DNA of 64,000 nt. Source: Marinobacterium profundum. GTDB lineage: Bacteria > Pseudomonadota > Gammaproteobacteria > Pseudomonadales > Balneatricaceae. Location: NCBI RefSeq assembly GCF_001528745.1, contig NZ_BCNS01000207.1, positions 62,001 through 126,000 of the forward strand, given 5' to 3'. The notes under the pieces were generated by a model, which was given only the letters and a program-made list of their open reading frames with translations, was not told the origin of the DNA and did not search any database. Positions 18,306-26,744 of this stretch are shown here, one piece after another. Every line of letters begins with the position of its first letter. Position 1 is the stretch's first letter. The position numbers were made by a program, and so were the translations under genes.

Positions 18306-18384
18306 GCAACCTCCAGCACGAACATGCAAGGCACCCATCCAGGCATAAAAGCTGACTCAAAAGGCAATTGCAAAAGGCATATGT

Positions 18385-18423
18385 AAAAAATCCGGAGCCC
18401 CCAACAGGACTCCGGATTTTTTT
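18385..18423. terminator. Bidirectional intrinsic terminator
   Basis: AAAAAATCCGGAG and CTCCGGATTTTTTT form a stem around a loop of about 12 nt, with T-runs on both strands. It separates the plus-strand small protein gene from the end of the fumarase gene. Confidence 0.9.
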
Positions 18424-18484
18424 ATGGGCGGATCGGCGAATCAATACAGCGCTGTGCTGACCGGCCTGATCTGTGTCGCCAGGA

Positions 18485-19990
18485 TCAGGCGGAACGGGCG
18501 ATGATTTCTTTCCACTTGGCGGGGCCAGTGTTGTGCACCGACTCGCCGTTCACATCTACCGCCACCGTAACCGGCATGTCCTTGACGTCAAACTCGTAGA
18601 TCGCTTCCATGCCCATTTCCTCGAAGGCCAGCACCTTGGCACCAATAATCGCCTTGGACACCAAATAAGCTGCACCACCGACGGCCATCAGGTAAACCGC
18701 TTTGTAGTCCTTGATCGCTTCGATCGCAATGGGGCCACGCTCGGACTTACCGATCATGCCCAGCAGACCGGTCTGATCCAGGATCTGGCGGGTAAACTTG
18801 TCCATGCGGGTTGCCGTAGTCGGGCCTGCAGGCCCCACCACCTCGTCACGCACCGGATCAACCGGGCCTACGTAGTAGATAAAGCGCCCCTTCAGGTCGA
18901 CCGGCAGCTCTTCGCCGCGATTGAGCATTTCGATCATGCGCTTGTGCGCCGCATCACGTCCGGTCAGCATCTTGCCGTTGAGCAGTACGGTTTCACCCAC
19001 TTTCCAGGTGGCCACTTCTTCCGGCGTAATGCCATCCAGGTTGACCCGGCGCGTGTTGGCACCCACTTCGGCGGTGACCTGCGGCCAGTCTTCCAGGCTC
19101 GGCGGCGTCAGGATGGCCGGACCATTGCCGTTGAGGGTGAAGTGCGTGTGGCGAGTAGCGGCACAGTTCGGGATCATGCACACCGGCAGGGAGGCCGCGT
19201 GAGTCGGATAATCCTTGATCTTGACGTCCAGCACCGTGGTCAGGCCACCCAGGCCCTGGGCACCGATGCCCAGCGCATTGACCGCATCCATGATTTCAAG
19301 ACGCAGCTCTTCAACCCGGTTCTGCGGGCCGCGCTCGCGCAGCTCATGAATGTCGATAGAGTCCATCAGAGACTCCTTGGCCAGTACCGCGGCCTTCTCG
19401 GCCGTGCCGCCAATGCCCAGACCCAGCATGCCCGGCGGGCACCATCCAGCCCCCATGGTGGGTACGGTTTTGACGACCCAGTCGACAATGCTGTCGGACG
19501 GGTTAAGCATCACCATCTTGGACTTGTTCTCGGAACCACCGCCCTTGGCTGCTATCTGCACATCCACTTCATCGCCTTCGACGATTTCGTAATGGATCAC
19601 CGCAGGTGTGTTGTCCTTGGTGTTCTGACGCTTGCCGGCGGGGTCCGCCAGAATGGAAGCACGCAGCACGTTATCGGGGTGGGTATAGGCGCGGCGTACG
19701 CCTTCGTTGATCATGTCGGTGACGCCCATAGTGGCGTCCCAGGTCACGTTCATGCCCACCTTCACAAACACCGTCACAATACCGGTATCCTGGCAGATCG
19801 GCCGGCGACCTTCCGCACTCATGCGGGAGTTGATCAGAATCTGCGCCATGGCATCTTTGGCGGCCGGATTTTGTTCCTTCAGGTAGGCCTCATGCACGCC
19901 CTGAACAAAGTCGATCGGGTGGTAGTAGGAGATGAATTGCAGCGCGTCTGCGACGCTGCTGATGAAATCGTCTTGGCGAATCACGCTCAT
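18485..19990 (-). CDS. Class I (iron-sulfur) fumarate hydratase
   Basis: Interconverts fumarate and malate in the TCA cycle with an oxygen-sensitive [4Fe-4S] cluster. It is 501 aa, a full-length FumA/FumB-type enzyme. RPICQDTGIVTVFVKVG carries one cluster cysteine. KGGGSENKSKMVML, the MGAGWCPPGMLGLGIGG part, and the C-terminal half with GPTTATRMDKF and GGAAYLVSKAI are family hallmarks. The long reading frame on the opposite strand (506 codons) is a shadow of this gene. Confidence 0.95.
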   Translation of the reverse strand: MSVIRQDDFISSVADALQFISYYHPIDFVQGVHEAYLKEQNPAAKDAMAQILINSRMSAEGRRPICQDTGIVTVFVKVGMNVTWDATMGVTDMINEGVRRAYTHPDNVLRASILADPAGKRQNTKDNTPAVIHYEIVEGDEVDVQIAAKGGGSENKSKMVMLNPSDSIVDWVVKTVPTMGAGWCPPGMLGLGIGGTAEKAAVLAKESLMDSIDIHELRERGPQNRVEELRLEIMDAVNALGIGAQGLGGLTTVLDVKIKDYPTHAASLPVCMIPNCAATRHTHFTLNGNGPAILTPPSLEDWPQVTAEVGANTRRVNLDGITPEEVATWKVGETVLLNGKMLTGRDAAHKRMIEMLNRGEELPVDLKGRFIYYVGPVDPVRDEVVGPAGPTTATRMDKFTRQILDQTGLLGMIGKSERGPIAIEAIKDYKAVYLMAVGGAAYLVSKAIIGAKVLAFEEMGMEAIYEFDVKDMPVTVAVDVNGESVHNTGPAKWKEIIARSA

Positions 19991-20186
19991 TGAGACTCTC
20001 CGTCTGGCTCAGGGTCATTGGTTTGCAGCTCTATTACAGGGCGAATCCCTCTCGGCTGCTTGGGCTCACGGGGTCTGGCCCCGAGGCCTGCTTTATCGTA
20101 TCGCGGCGCGATTATACACCAAATAGCCAAAGACGAGAGTTGCGGCCCCCGACAAGTGTGCACAGCGGGTCACGGGATCAGCAGGG

Positions 20187-20203
20187 GGAGGGCTAAGCCC
20201 TCC
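20187..20203 (-). terminator. Short hairpin downstream of the M20 amidohydrolase gene
   Basis: GGAGGGCTAAGCCCTCC is an inverted repeat located about 45 bp after the end of the four-gene catabolic operon. There is no T-run, so it is only a weak terminator candidate. Confidence 0.35.
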
Positions 20204-20247
20204 AGCCGGCCCCAGGCAGGTCAGTACATTATTCCTAGGAGGCAAGA

Positions 20248-21561
20248 TTATGCCTGGGAGCTGCTCAGTACCAGGCGCTCAAACAGCAGCACGCCCCAGC
20301 CCAGCATCTGTTCGTCGAAATCAAAGGTGCCGCAGTGGTGACCGCCACCGACGGGCGAGCCCAGGATCAGATGGGTCGCCTCGCCGCCCTGCTCGCGTAC
20401 TTTCTGGATCAGAAATCCCGCATCCTCACTGGCCGAAACCAGAAAGCTGTCCTGCAGCAGCGCCTCTGGCAGGCCTATTTCCAGTGCCATAGCTGCGACC
20501 TGTTTGGCCAGCTCACGGCTGTTGGGGTAGCTGGAGAATTCGGCGAACACCTGGCGTTCCCAGGTTACGCCGTTCATGCGGGCCGCACCATCGAGCACCT
20601 GCTCGGCCGCCGCGGCCATAAAGTCGCAGATATCATTGTCGGCTCCTCGCACCTCGTAGCGAAAGCGCACTTCGTCGGCTATCACATTGTGAGCATTGTC
20701 CGAGGCAAATCGCCCGACATTAACCCGCGACATACCGGCGCTGTGACGCGGTAGCCCATAGAGCCCCTGCACAGCCTGGCACGCCGCCAGCAGCGCATTG
20801 CGGCCGTCCTGGGGCGCATTGCCGGCATGGCTGGCGCGGCCATGAAACACAACATCGTAGATTCTTGCCGCGATCCAGGTGGCATCGAAGATGATTCGAT
20901 AGCGATCGACAATCCCCAGGTGCAACGTCAGGAAGCGTTTCACCTCGGCCATCTGCGGCAGCCCTGCGAACAGTACACCACCGCCGGCCACCTCCTCGGC
21001 CGGCTGGAAAAAGAAATGCACCTTGCCGGTCCAGCGCGCGCGGCTGGCCGCCAGCCGACGCGCCAGCCCAAGGCCAATGGTCAGGTGGCCGTCATGACCA
21101 CAGGCATGCATGATGCCAACATGCTCAGAGGCAAAGCCCTCGGCCGCAGGCAGGTGATCGGCATTCTGGCTTTCCCTGACCGGCAGCGCATCGATATCAA
21201 AGCGAAAACCGAACACCGGCCCTGGCTCCGCAGCCACCAGGCCTCCCTCCAGCGTTGCAACCAACCCGGTGCGATTGCCCTGCATCGACGGCAGATAGCG
21301 GTTATCCGCACCGAGCACCTGCAGAGCCCGTTCGTAGGCGAGACGATCGGTTTCGCCATCCGGTGGATTGGGGGGCCTTTGTGTGCCGTAAAGTGCCTGT
21401 CCCCACTCAACCGCAAAGCCCAGGGCTTCGAGCTCGGCACAAAGCCGCGCCGTGGTCAGATACTCGGTCCAGGACAGCTCAGGGGTACGGTGAAAACCGC
21501 GTCGCGTTTCGCTCAACTCCCGCATCAGCGCGGTATCCGGGCAGGGGGGTAGTAGTGACAT
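20248..21561 (-). CDS. M20-family amidohydrolase (AbgA-like)
   Basis: A zinc peptidase-fold enzyme that cleaves an N-acyl bond. It is 437 aa. Metal and catalytic motifs are intact: FDIDALPV, IMHACGHDGHLTIGL, FFQPAEEVAGGG with the catalytic Glu, and the last ligand in GGGHHCGTFDFDEQML. A dimerisation insert (HGRASHAGNAPQDGRNALLAA) lies mid-protein. The closest family I recognise is AbgA/N-acyl-amino-acid hydrolase. The ATG at 21561 has GGGAG upstream; an ATG 7 codons earlier is possible. As last gene of the operon it could deacylate the product of the M24 hydrolase, but this is inference. Confidence 0.85.
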   Translation of the reverse strand: MSLLPPCPDTALMRELSETRRGFHRTPELSWTEYLTTARLCAELEALGFAVEWGQALYGTQRPPNPPDGETDRLAYERALQVLGADNRYLPSMQGNRTGLVATLEGGLVAAEPGPVFGFRFDIDALPVRESQNADHLPAAEGFASEHVGIMHACGHDGHLTIGLGLARRLAASRARWTGKVHFFFQPAEEVAGGGVLFAGLPQMAEVKRFLTLHLGIVDRYRIIFDATWIAARIYDVVFHGRASHAGNAPQDGRNALLAACQAVQGLYGLPRHSAGMSRVNVGRFASDNAHNVIADEVRFRYEVRGADNDICDFMAAAAEQVLDGAARMNGVTWERQVFAEFSSYPNSRELAKQVAAMALEIGLPEALLQDSFLVSASEDAGFLIQKVREQGGEATHLILGSPVGGGHHCGTFDFDEQMLGWGVLLFERLVLSSSQA

Positions 21562-21604
21562 GTCAGACTCCCGGGGCGCCATCTGCTGACGCCCGCTAAC
21601 AGTT

Positions 21605-23032
21605 CTATTTCAGCTGGCTGGGATCCAGATTCACCGATTTGCGTGCACTGAAAGCCCGCAGCCCCTCGGGGGCCAGCGCCAGAGAGCCATTGCCGGAGGC
21701 GCGCTGACCGATCCAGCCGAGCCTGGCATCGACAAAATTGCAGCGATTAACGTAGACCGTGCCGGTATCCACTTGCGCCACAAAACGCTCGGCCCGTTCC
21801 CGCGACAGGGTGAAAATCGATGCCGTAAGGCCATAGCGACTGTTACACACCTGCTGTACAGCCTCATCGTCATTGGCCACCTGCATGACCGGCAGTACCG
21901 GGCCGAAAGTTTCCTCCTGCAGCACCTGCATTGCCGGCGTCACCTCGGCCAGAAGCGTTGGCTTCAGGAAGGTCACACCGCCAATCTGCTCAGTCTCGCC
22001 ACCGGTGCAGATCCGGGCACCGCCGTCCTGTGCCTGCCGCACCATCGCGAGCAGCCCTGCGACCGTCCGCTCGCCGCCATGCAGCGGCCCCAGGGTCGTT
22101 TCCGGCGCCATCGGATCACCGCTTTTCTCACTTTCCATGATCGCCTGGGCCAGGGCCAGAAAGTCGTCGTAACGGCTGGCATGAACAAACACCCGTTTTA
22201 CGGCACAGCAGGACTGGCCGGAGTTATGCAATCGGCCGATTTTCACCGCCCAGAAAGCCGCCTGCTCGAGATCAGCATCCTCCGCGATATAAGCGGCATC
22301 GCTGCCGCCCAGCTCCAGCGAGCACTGGATAAAGGGCTCCGGCACCTGATTAAAGGCACGCTTGGCAACGCTCTGTTGCACCATGCGCCCCCCCTGCACC
22401 GACCCGGTAAAAACCACATGGTTGATATCGGTTTCTTCGATTATGCGTGCCGAGACCTCATAATCCACCACCGCGTGGGTTAGCAAATGGTCGATTCCGG
22501 CCATAGCTCCAAAGGCCTGCTCGAAATGATCGCCGACCGAGGGCGCGGTGCTGTGCTTGAGCAGCACCGCATTGCCGCTCAACAAGGCGCAGACGGTGCC
22601 GTTAATGGCGCAGAACAGCGGGTAGTTCCAGGGCGTAATGATATAGACCACCCCTTTGGCTCGGCACTCAATGCGCCCTTCGAACCCCTCGTCCTCGTAC
22701 TCAGGATGTCGCCTGGCCTCGAGCGCGCCGTCGGCGGCAAATCGGCACAGGTACTGGGCCCGCTCCAGCATGAAGGTTAGCTCCTCCTTCGCCGCCGCCA
22801 GCGGCTTGCCGACTTCCCGCGTGATCCCTTCAGCGATCGTATCGCTATGGTCGCGAAAATAATCCAGCGCCACGAGTAGATGCCGCGCCCTCTCGGCCGG
22901 ACTGATCGCCCGCCAGGTTCGGGAAGCCCGCTGGGCTGCATCTATATGCGTGCCGACAGCCTCAAAGCTTGCCGATGGCTGCGAAAATACAGACTCCCCG
23001 GTAAAGGGGTTATGGACTTCGATCTGACTCAT
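21605..23032 (-). CDS. NAD(P)-dependent aldehyde dehydrogenase
   Basis: Oxidises an aldehyde to a carboxylate. It is 475 aa with all ALDH signatures: TPWNYPLFCAINGT (cofactor-binding), FTGSVQGGRMV, LELGGSDAAYI with the catalytic Glu, and NSGQSCCAVKRVFVH with the catalytic Cys (two Cys in a row). EETFGPVLPV follows. The sequence is nearest to the semialdehyde dehydrogenase (Sad/GabD) branch. It follows the aldolase-like gene and precedes the M20 gene by about 40 bp. The real substrate is unknown; aminoacetaldehyde or a semialdehyde are candidates. Confidence 0.87.
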   Translation of the reverse strand: MSQIEVHNPFTGESVFSQPSASFEAVGTHIDAAQRASRTWRAISPAERARHLLVALDYFRDHSDTIAEGITREVGKPLAAAKEELTFMLERAQYLCRFAADGALEARRHPEYEDEGFEGRIECRAKGVVYIITPWNYPLFCAINGTVCALLSGNAVLLKHSTAPSVGDHFEQAFGAMAGIDHLLTHAVVDYEVSARIIEETDINHVVFTGSVQGGRMVQQSVAKRAFNQVPEPFIQCSLELGGSDAAYIAEDADLEQAAFWAVKIGRLHNSGQSCCAVKRVFVHASRYDDFLALAQAIMESEKSGDPMAPETTLGPLHGGERTVAGLLAMVRQAQDGGARICTGGETEQIGGVTFLKPTLLAEVTPAMQVLQEETFGPVLPVMQVANDDEAVQQVCNSRYGLTASIFTLSRERAERFVAQVDTGTVYVNRCNFVDARLGWIGQRASGNGSLALAPEGLRAFSARKSVNLDPSQLK

Positions 23033-23140
23033 GGACTTGCCTCCTGGTCTGCTATAAATCCTTTGCGGCTATAAATTGCCTGATATGGCGGGAGCCGTGC
23101 CAACCGGCCCCAATGCCGGTCATTAAAGCGACATGAGCCA

Positions 23141-24187
23141 TTAACGACGGGATAATTGGCTGATGTGATGTACAAATTGATCGATATCCTCAGGACAGGT
23201 ATCGAAGGAGGTCACCAGGCGTACCTCGGAGCAAACTTCGCCCGGCCACACCAGCAGGGGCGTATGTTGCAGCAGCGGCTCGACCCAGGCAGTCGGCAGC
23301 TGCGCAAACACCATATTGATCTCGACCGGTGCGCTCAAGCGGACCTGTTCGAACTGCGCCAGCTGTTTGGCCAGGTAGGCCGCCATCGCATTAGCGTTAG
23401 CCGCATTGCGCTGCCACAGCTGATTGTCGAAATAGGCCAGGAACTGGGCCGCCAGAAAGCGCTGCTTCGAAGCCAGCTGCATGCCCTGCTTGCGGATATA
23501 GGGATAGGCCTGCTGCAACTCAGGATTAAGCACCACCAGCGCTTCGGCCATCATCAGGCCGTTCTTGGTGCCGCCAAAAGACAACACATCAATTCCCAGA
23601 TCCGCCGTCATCTCGGCGAACCCAACGCCAAGCGCCGCCGCGGCATTGGCAAGCCGAGCCCCATCCATATGTACCAGCAGCGCCTTTTCCCGGGCGAACA
23701 CCGTAATGGCCCGCAGCTCTTCAAGGCTATAGACCGAACCGCGCTCGGTGGCCTGGGCCAGCGAGATCACCCGCGGTTGACTTCGGTGCACTACATCTCG
23801 CTCGGCCGCCACCCGCTGTTCCATATTGGCCAGGGTCAGTTTGCCCCCAAGGCTCGGTACTGGTAACAGCTTGCAGCCGACGAAATGTTCGGGGGCCCCG
23901 CATTCATCGACCTGCAGGTGCGCCTCCTCGCTGCACAAGACCGCCTCATGGCTCTGCATCATGCCCTTGAGGGCCAGTACGTTGGCAGCGGTACCGTTGA
24001 ACAGCAGCAGGGTTTCGCTCTGTTCGCCAAACAGAGCTTTGAAACGCGCCAGTACCTGCTGCGTCACCTCATCGGCGCCATAGCCCGGTACATGAGCCTG
24101 ATTCACTTCGGCCAGTTTGGCCATTACCTCGGGATGAACCCCCGAGGCATTGTCGCTGGCCAGCAGATGCCTTCGCACTGCGTCCAT
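23141..24187 (-). CDS. Threonine-aldolase-like PLP enzyme
   Basis: A fold-type I PLP enzyme of the beta-eliminating lyase/threonine aldolase family that cleaves beta-hydroxy-alpha-amino acids to glycine and an aldehyde. It is 348 aa. SDNASGVHPEVMAKL resembles the N-terminal motif of LtaE, FNGTAANVLAL is typical, the PLP aspartate lies in LLVHMDGARLANA, and the Schiff-base Lys in LSFGGTKNGLM. It starts 27 bp after the M24 gene and is followed, after 108 bp, by the aldehyde dehydrogenase gene. This pairing of an aldehyde-releasing and an aldehyde-oxidising enzyme is informative. Confidence 0.88.
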   Translation of the reverse strand: MDAVRRHLLASDNASGVHPEVMAKLAEVNQAHVPGYGADEVTQQVLARFKALFGEQSETLLLFNGTAANVLALKGMMQSHEAVLCSEEAHLQVDECGAPEHFVGCKLLPVPSLGGKLTLANMEQRVAAERDVVHRSQPRVISLAQATERGSVYSLEELRAITVFAREKALLVHMDGARLANAAAALGVGFAEMTADLGIDVLSFGGTKNGLMMAEALVVLNPELQQAYPYIRKQGMQLASKQRFLAAQFLAYFDNQLWQRNAANANAMAAYLAKQLAQFEQVRLSAPVEINMVFAQLPTAWVEPLLQHTPLLVWPGEVCSEVRLVTSFDTCPEDIDQFVHHISQLSRR

Positions 24188-24214
24188 GGGTATCTCCAGA
24201 ATTGAATATTGGTG

Positions 24215-25486
24215 CTATCGAACCAGCACATCACGATTCGCCAGCGTGAGGAAGGTGCAGCCGTTGGCCGTGACCTCCACGGTATCGGACAGAAAAGCAT
24301 CGCCGATGCCCGAATTCAGCAGCCAGCTCATCAAATGAAAGGTCATGCCTTCGCGCAGACGCATCTGGGAATTGCGCCGCAGCCCAACAGGGACACCACT
24401 GCCGGACCAACTCGGTGGATAGCCGATTCCAATAGAGTAACCGCAGTGATGGCGTGAATAGTGCGACAGATCATGGCGGTCGAGCACCGCCTGCCAGGCT
24501 TCGTAGACATCACCGGCCAGGGCACCGGGCCTAATGGTATCGGCAGCCGCCATCATCGCTTCCCGACAAACAGCATTGACTTTCTGTGCCTGCGGCGGCT
24601 CCTCGCCGATAAAAACGAAACGACCAACCGGCGCATGGTAACGTCGCGCGCAGCCGGCCATTTCGAGAAACAGCAGATCACCCGTCACTAGTGTCATATC
24701 CTCCCAGGTACCGTGTTCATGGGCCAGGTTACGGGTCGAACGCACCAGCGGCACGAAGCCGGGATAGGTACCGCCGCGCCTGAACATGGCGTCATAGATG
24801 GCCGCCATGACCTCGCGGGCATGAACGCCTGGACCGGCTGCGGCAATGGCCGACAGCACCATGGAGTCCGAAATAGCGGCGGCCTGACGTGTCAGTTCGA
24901 GCTCCGCCGGCGACTGTACGATACGCACATCGTCGACCAGACTCTCGAGCTGCTGCCAGTCGGCATCGGGCACGCCATTCATGATCCCCTCAGCAATCGA
25001 GTAGGGCAGGAAGGTGCTGTTCATATCGATGCCGACCACGGCTTTCGAAAGTCCTGCATCGGCAAGCGCCCGCACCGTTTCGCGTACCGCTGCACTGGGC
25101 ATAAGATAGGGCCGGCGCCTGGGTTCCCGTGTCGGCGCCCCCATGGTCTGCGACCAGGTTTTGTCGATCAGCTCATCGTCGGTCTGAGCGCCTGGCGGCG
25201 GCTCGGTGCCATCGGTATAGCCGACATGCAGCACATCGGGGGCCTGGTCGCGCACCGTGGCCTTCTCCATCGCCCGAGTGATCAGAACCGGCTGACCACT
25301 GGCCGGCAGGATCAGCAGTTGGCAGGCAAAATACCCCTGGTGATCCAGTCCTGTGAGGTAGTAAATATTTTCGGGGCTGGCGATCAGACAGGCATCCAGC
25401 CCTCGGATAGACATACCGTCCCGGACCTGGCGACGACGTCGTTCATATTCAGCATCATCAAAATAACGGCCACTGATATCGTTCAT
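24215..25486 (-). CDS. M24-family hydrolase resembling ectoine hydrolase (DoeA/EutD type)
   Basis: A 423-aa creatinase/aminopeptidase-P-fold protein, first gene of a four-gene operon. The N-terminal domain has GLDACLIASPENIYYLTGLDHQGYF. In the catalytic domain the usual metal-binding Asp positions of peptidases are replaced: LEMAGCARRYHAPVGRFVF corresponds to what I remember of ectoine hydrolases (FEIAGCYKRYHCPLSRTVF). GYSIGIGYPPSW and REGMTFHLM also agree with that group. This argues for ring or amidine hydrolysis and against peptidase action. The ATG at 25486 has a good GGGAGACGCAAGG leader. Confidence 0.8.
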   Translation of the reverse strand: MNDISGRYFDDAEYERRRRQVRDGMSIRGLDACLIASPENIYYLTGLDHQGYFACQLLILPASGQPVLITRAMEKATVRDQAPDVLHVGYTDGTEPPPGAQTDDELIDKTWSQTMGAPTREPRRRPYLMPSAAVRETVRALADAGLSKAVVGIDMNSTFLPYSIAEGIMNGVPDADWQQLESLVDDVRIVQSPAELELTRQAAAISDSMVLSAIAAAGPGVHAREVMAAIYDAMFRRGGTYPGFVPLVRSTRNLAHEHGTWEDMTLVTGDLLFLEMAGCARRYHAPVGRFVFIGEEPPQAQKVNAVCREAMMAAADTIRPGALAGDVYEAWQAVLDRHDLSHYSRHHCGYSIGIGYPPSWSGSGVPVGLRRNSQMRLREGMTFHLMSWLLNSGIGDAFLSDTVEVTANGCTFLTLANRDVLVR

Positions 25487-26011
25487 CCTTGCGTCTCCCG
25501 TTGCTTGAGGGGCCTCACTGGCAACTCATCCGCTTCGCAAAACGGTATGGCCACGTCGAAATGCCTTGATCGAACCCTGTGTCCCCGGCTGCACTCCTAA
25601 ATGGCTACAGACAGCGACAAGTAGAACGGCGTGCGCTCTGCTTTCACACCGCAGGGGCGAGTCAAGGTCCAATCCAGCCTACGAGACATAGACGCGAATT
25701 AATATGATTATGAGTAAATTTCATAATCAGGTCGAATTTGAGTGAGCAGCCAAACAGGCATCGCCGACAATGACGGAGAGGGGGTCGAGCTCTGCACGGC
25801 ACCGACCAATTACGGTCGAACGCACCCCGAGCTTTTGACAACAGAAAAGGACGCGGAATCCGGGGCTCAGGCTCGCCGGGGTTACCCTTTGAAACAGGGC
25901 TTGGTGCATTGTCGATCGCGGGGTACAAGAATCAGGCAGCTGAAGAAAATGAGCTCGCCATGACTCCAGCCCGCGACAAGCTAAGGCTGGAATCAGGCAT
26001 CAAGCAGGGAG
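25487..26011. other. Intergenic region upstream of the catabolic operon
   Basis: 525 bp between the M24 gene and thpR, both on the minus strand. Several short open frames exist but none has a ribosome binding site or a recognisable sequence. The notable content is an AT-rich patch with a 9-bp palindrome near 25705, listed separately. A decayed gene cannot be excluded. Confidence 0.5.
25705..25729. promoter_or_regulatory. Inverted-repeat operator candidate upstream of the M24 operon
   Basis: TGATTATGA and TCATAATCA are perfect 9-bp half-sites separated by GTAAATT, in an AT-rich patch that stands out from GC-rich surroundings. It lies about 220 bp upstream of the operon's first ATG. No regulator gene is adjacent, so the binding protein is unknown. 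Confidence 0.5.
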
Positions 26012-26593
26012 TCAGGCGGAGCGCACCCGTGGCAACGGATACTGCAGCGGCACTTCGAACAGGGGATTATAGAGGGATCCCCGCTCACCTGGCTTACTCA
26101 TATAGAGCACCACTGAAGACGCCGGACTTTGCAGATTGAGCTCAGGCCAGCTGGCCGGGGGCTCAAAACTATTGTCCGCAGGCAAGCGCCCAAGGGTAAC
26201 GTGGGGCCTGAAATCGGTGTCGTCGTAGTCAAGGCCCGCCGCAATAGCCACCTGCACCATCTGCTGGTGCAGCGACTGCAGCTCTTCACTGCCTTCACTC
26301 AGGGCTGCGACCAGCGCAAGCCTGCGGCTGACCGGATAGTAGTCGACAGCATTGAGACGTACATGGAAGGGATCAACCTGGGCCAGCTGTTCACGGGTCA
26401 GGCGTTCAAGGGTATCGACTTGGGAAATCCCGATATCGCCCAGAAAACAGAGCGTCAGGTGATAGCTTTCGGAGTCGACCCAGTTCACTTCCATGTGGCG
26501 GTCGTAGGCACACAGGGTATCAGCATGATCAGACAGTCTACGTACCATCTGATCGTTCAGCTTGAGTGCAAAAAATGCACGTAATTTCTTCAC
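26012..26593 (-). CDS. thpR: RNA 2',3'-cyclic phosphodiesterase (ThpR/LigT family)
   Basis: A 2H phosphoesterase that opens 2',3'-cyclic phosphate ends and can ligate tRNA halves in vitro. It is 193 aa. Both HxTx motifs are present: YHLTLCFLGD near residue 44 and RPHVTLGRLP near residue 130. The N-terminus LRAFFALKL is typical. The genomic context offers no clue to its RNA target. Confidence 0.92.
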   Translation of the reverse strand: MKKLRAFFALKLNDQMVRRLSDHADTLCAYDRHMEVNWVDSESYHLTLCFLGDIGISQVDTLERLTREQLAQVDPFHVRLNAVDYYPVSRRLALVAALSEGSEELQSLHQQMVQVAIAAGLDYDDTDFRPHVTLGRLPADNSFEPPASWPELNLQSPASSVVLYMSKPGERGSLYNPLFEVPLQYPLPRVRSA

Positions 26594-26744
26594 TAGTAGC
26601 TATTAGCCTTATGGATAGACGGGTCATTCTGCCCTGCCGGCGCCAGCGACGCAATGCCTGATTCAGCATTAGTACAGTCGCTTGTGCCACTCGCCGGGCA
26701 GAAACTCAACCGCTAATATTTAGCGGCTCAGTCAAATCAAACGC

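Noticed and set aside
18473-19993. 506-codon open frame on the plus strand opposite the fumarase gene
   Set aside because: It mirrors the fumarase gene almost end to end, has no recognisable domain, and is rich in His/Arg/Gln as expected from the reverse of a GC-rich gene.
25662-25963. Several short overlapping ORFs upstream of the M24 operon
   Set aside because: No ribosome binding sites, no family resemblance, overlapping on both strands.
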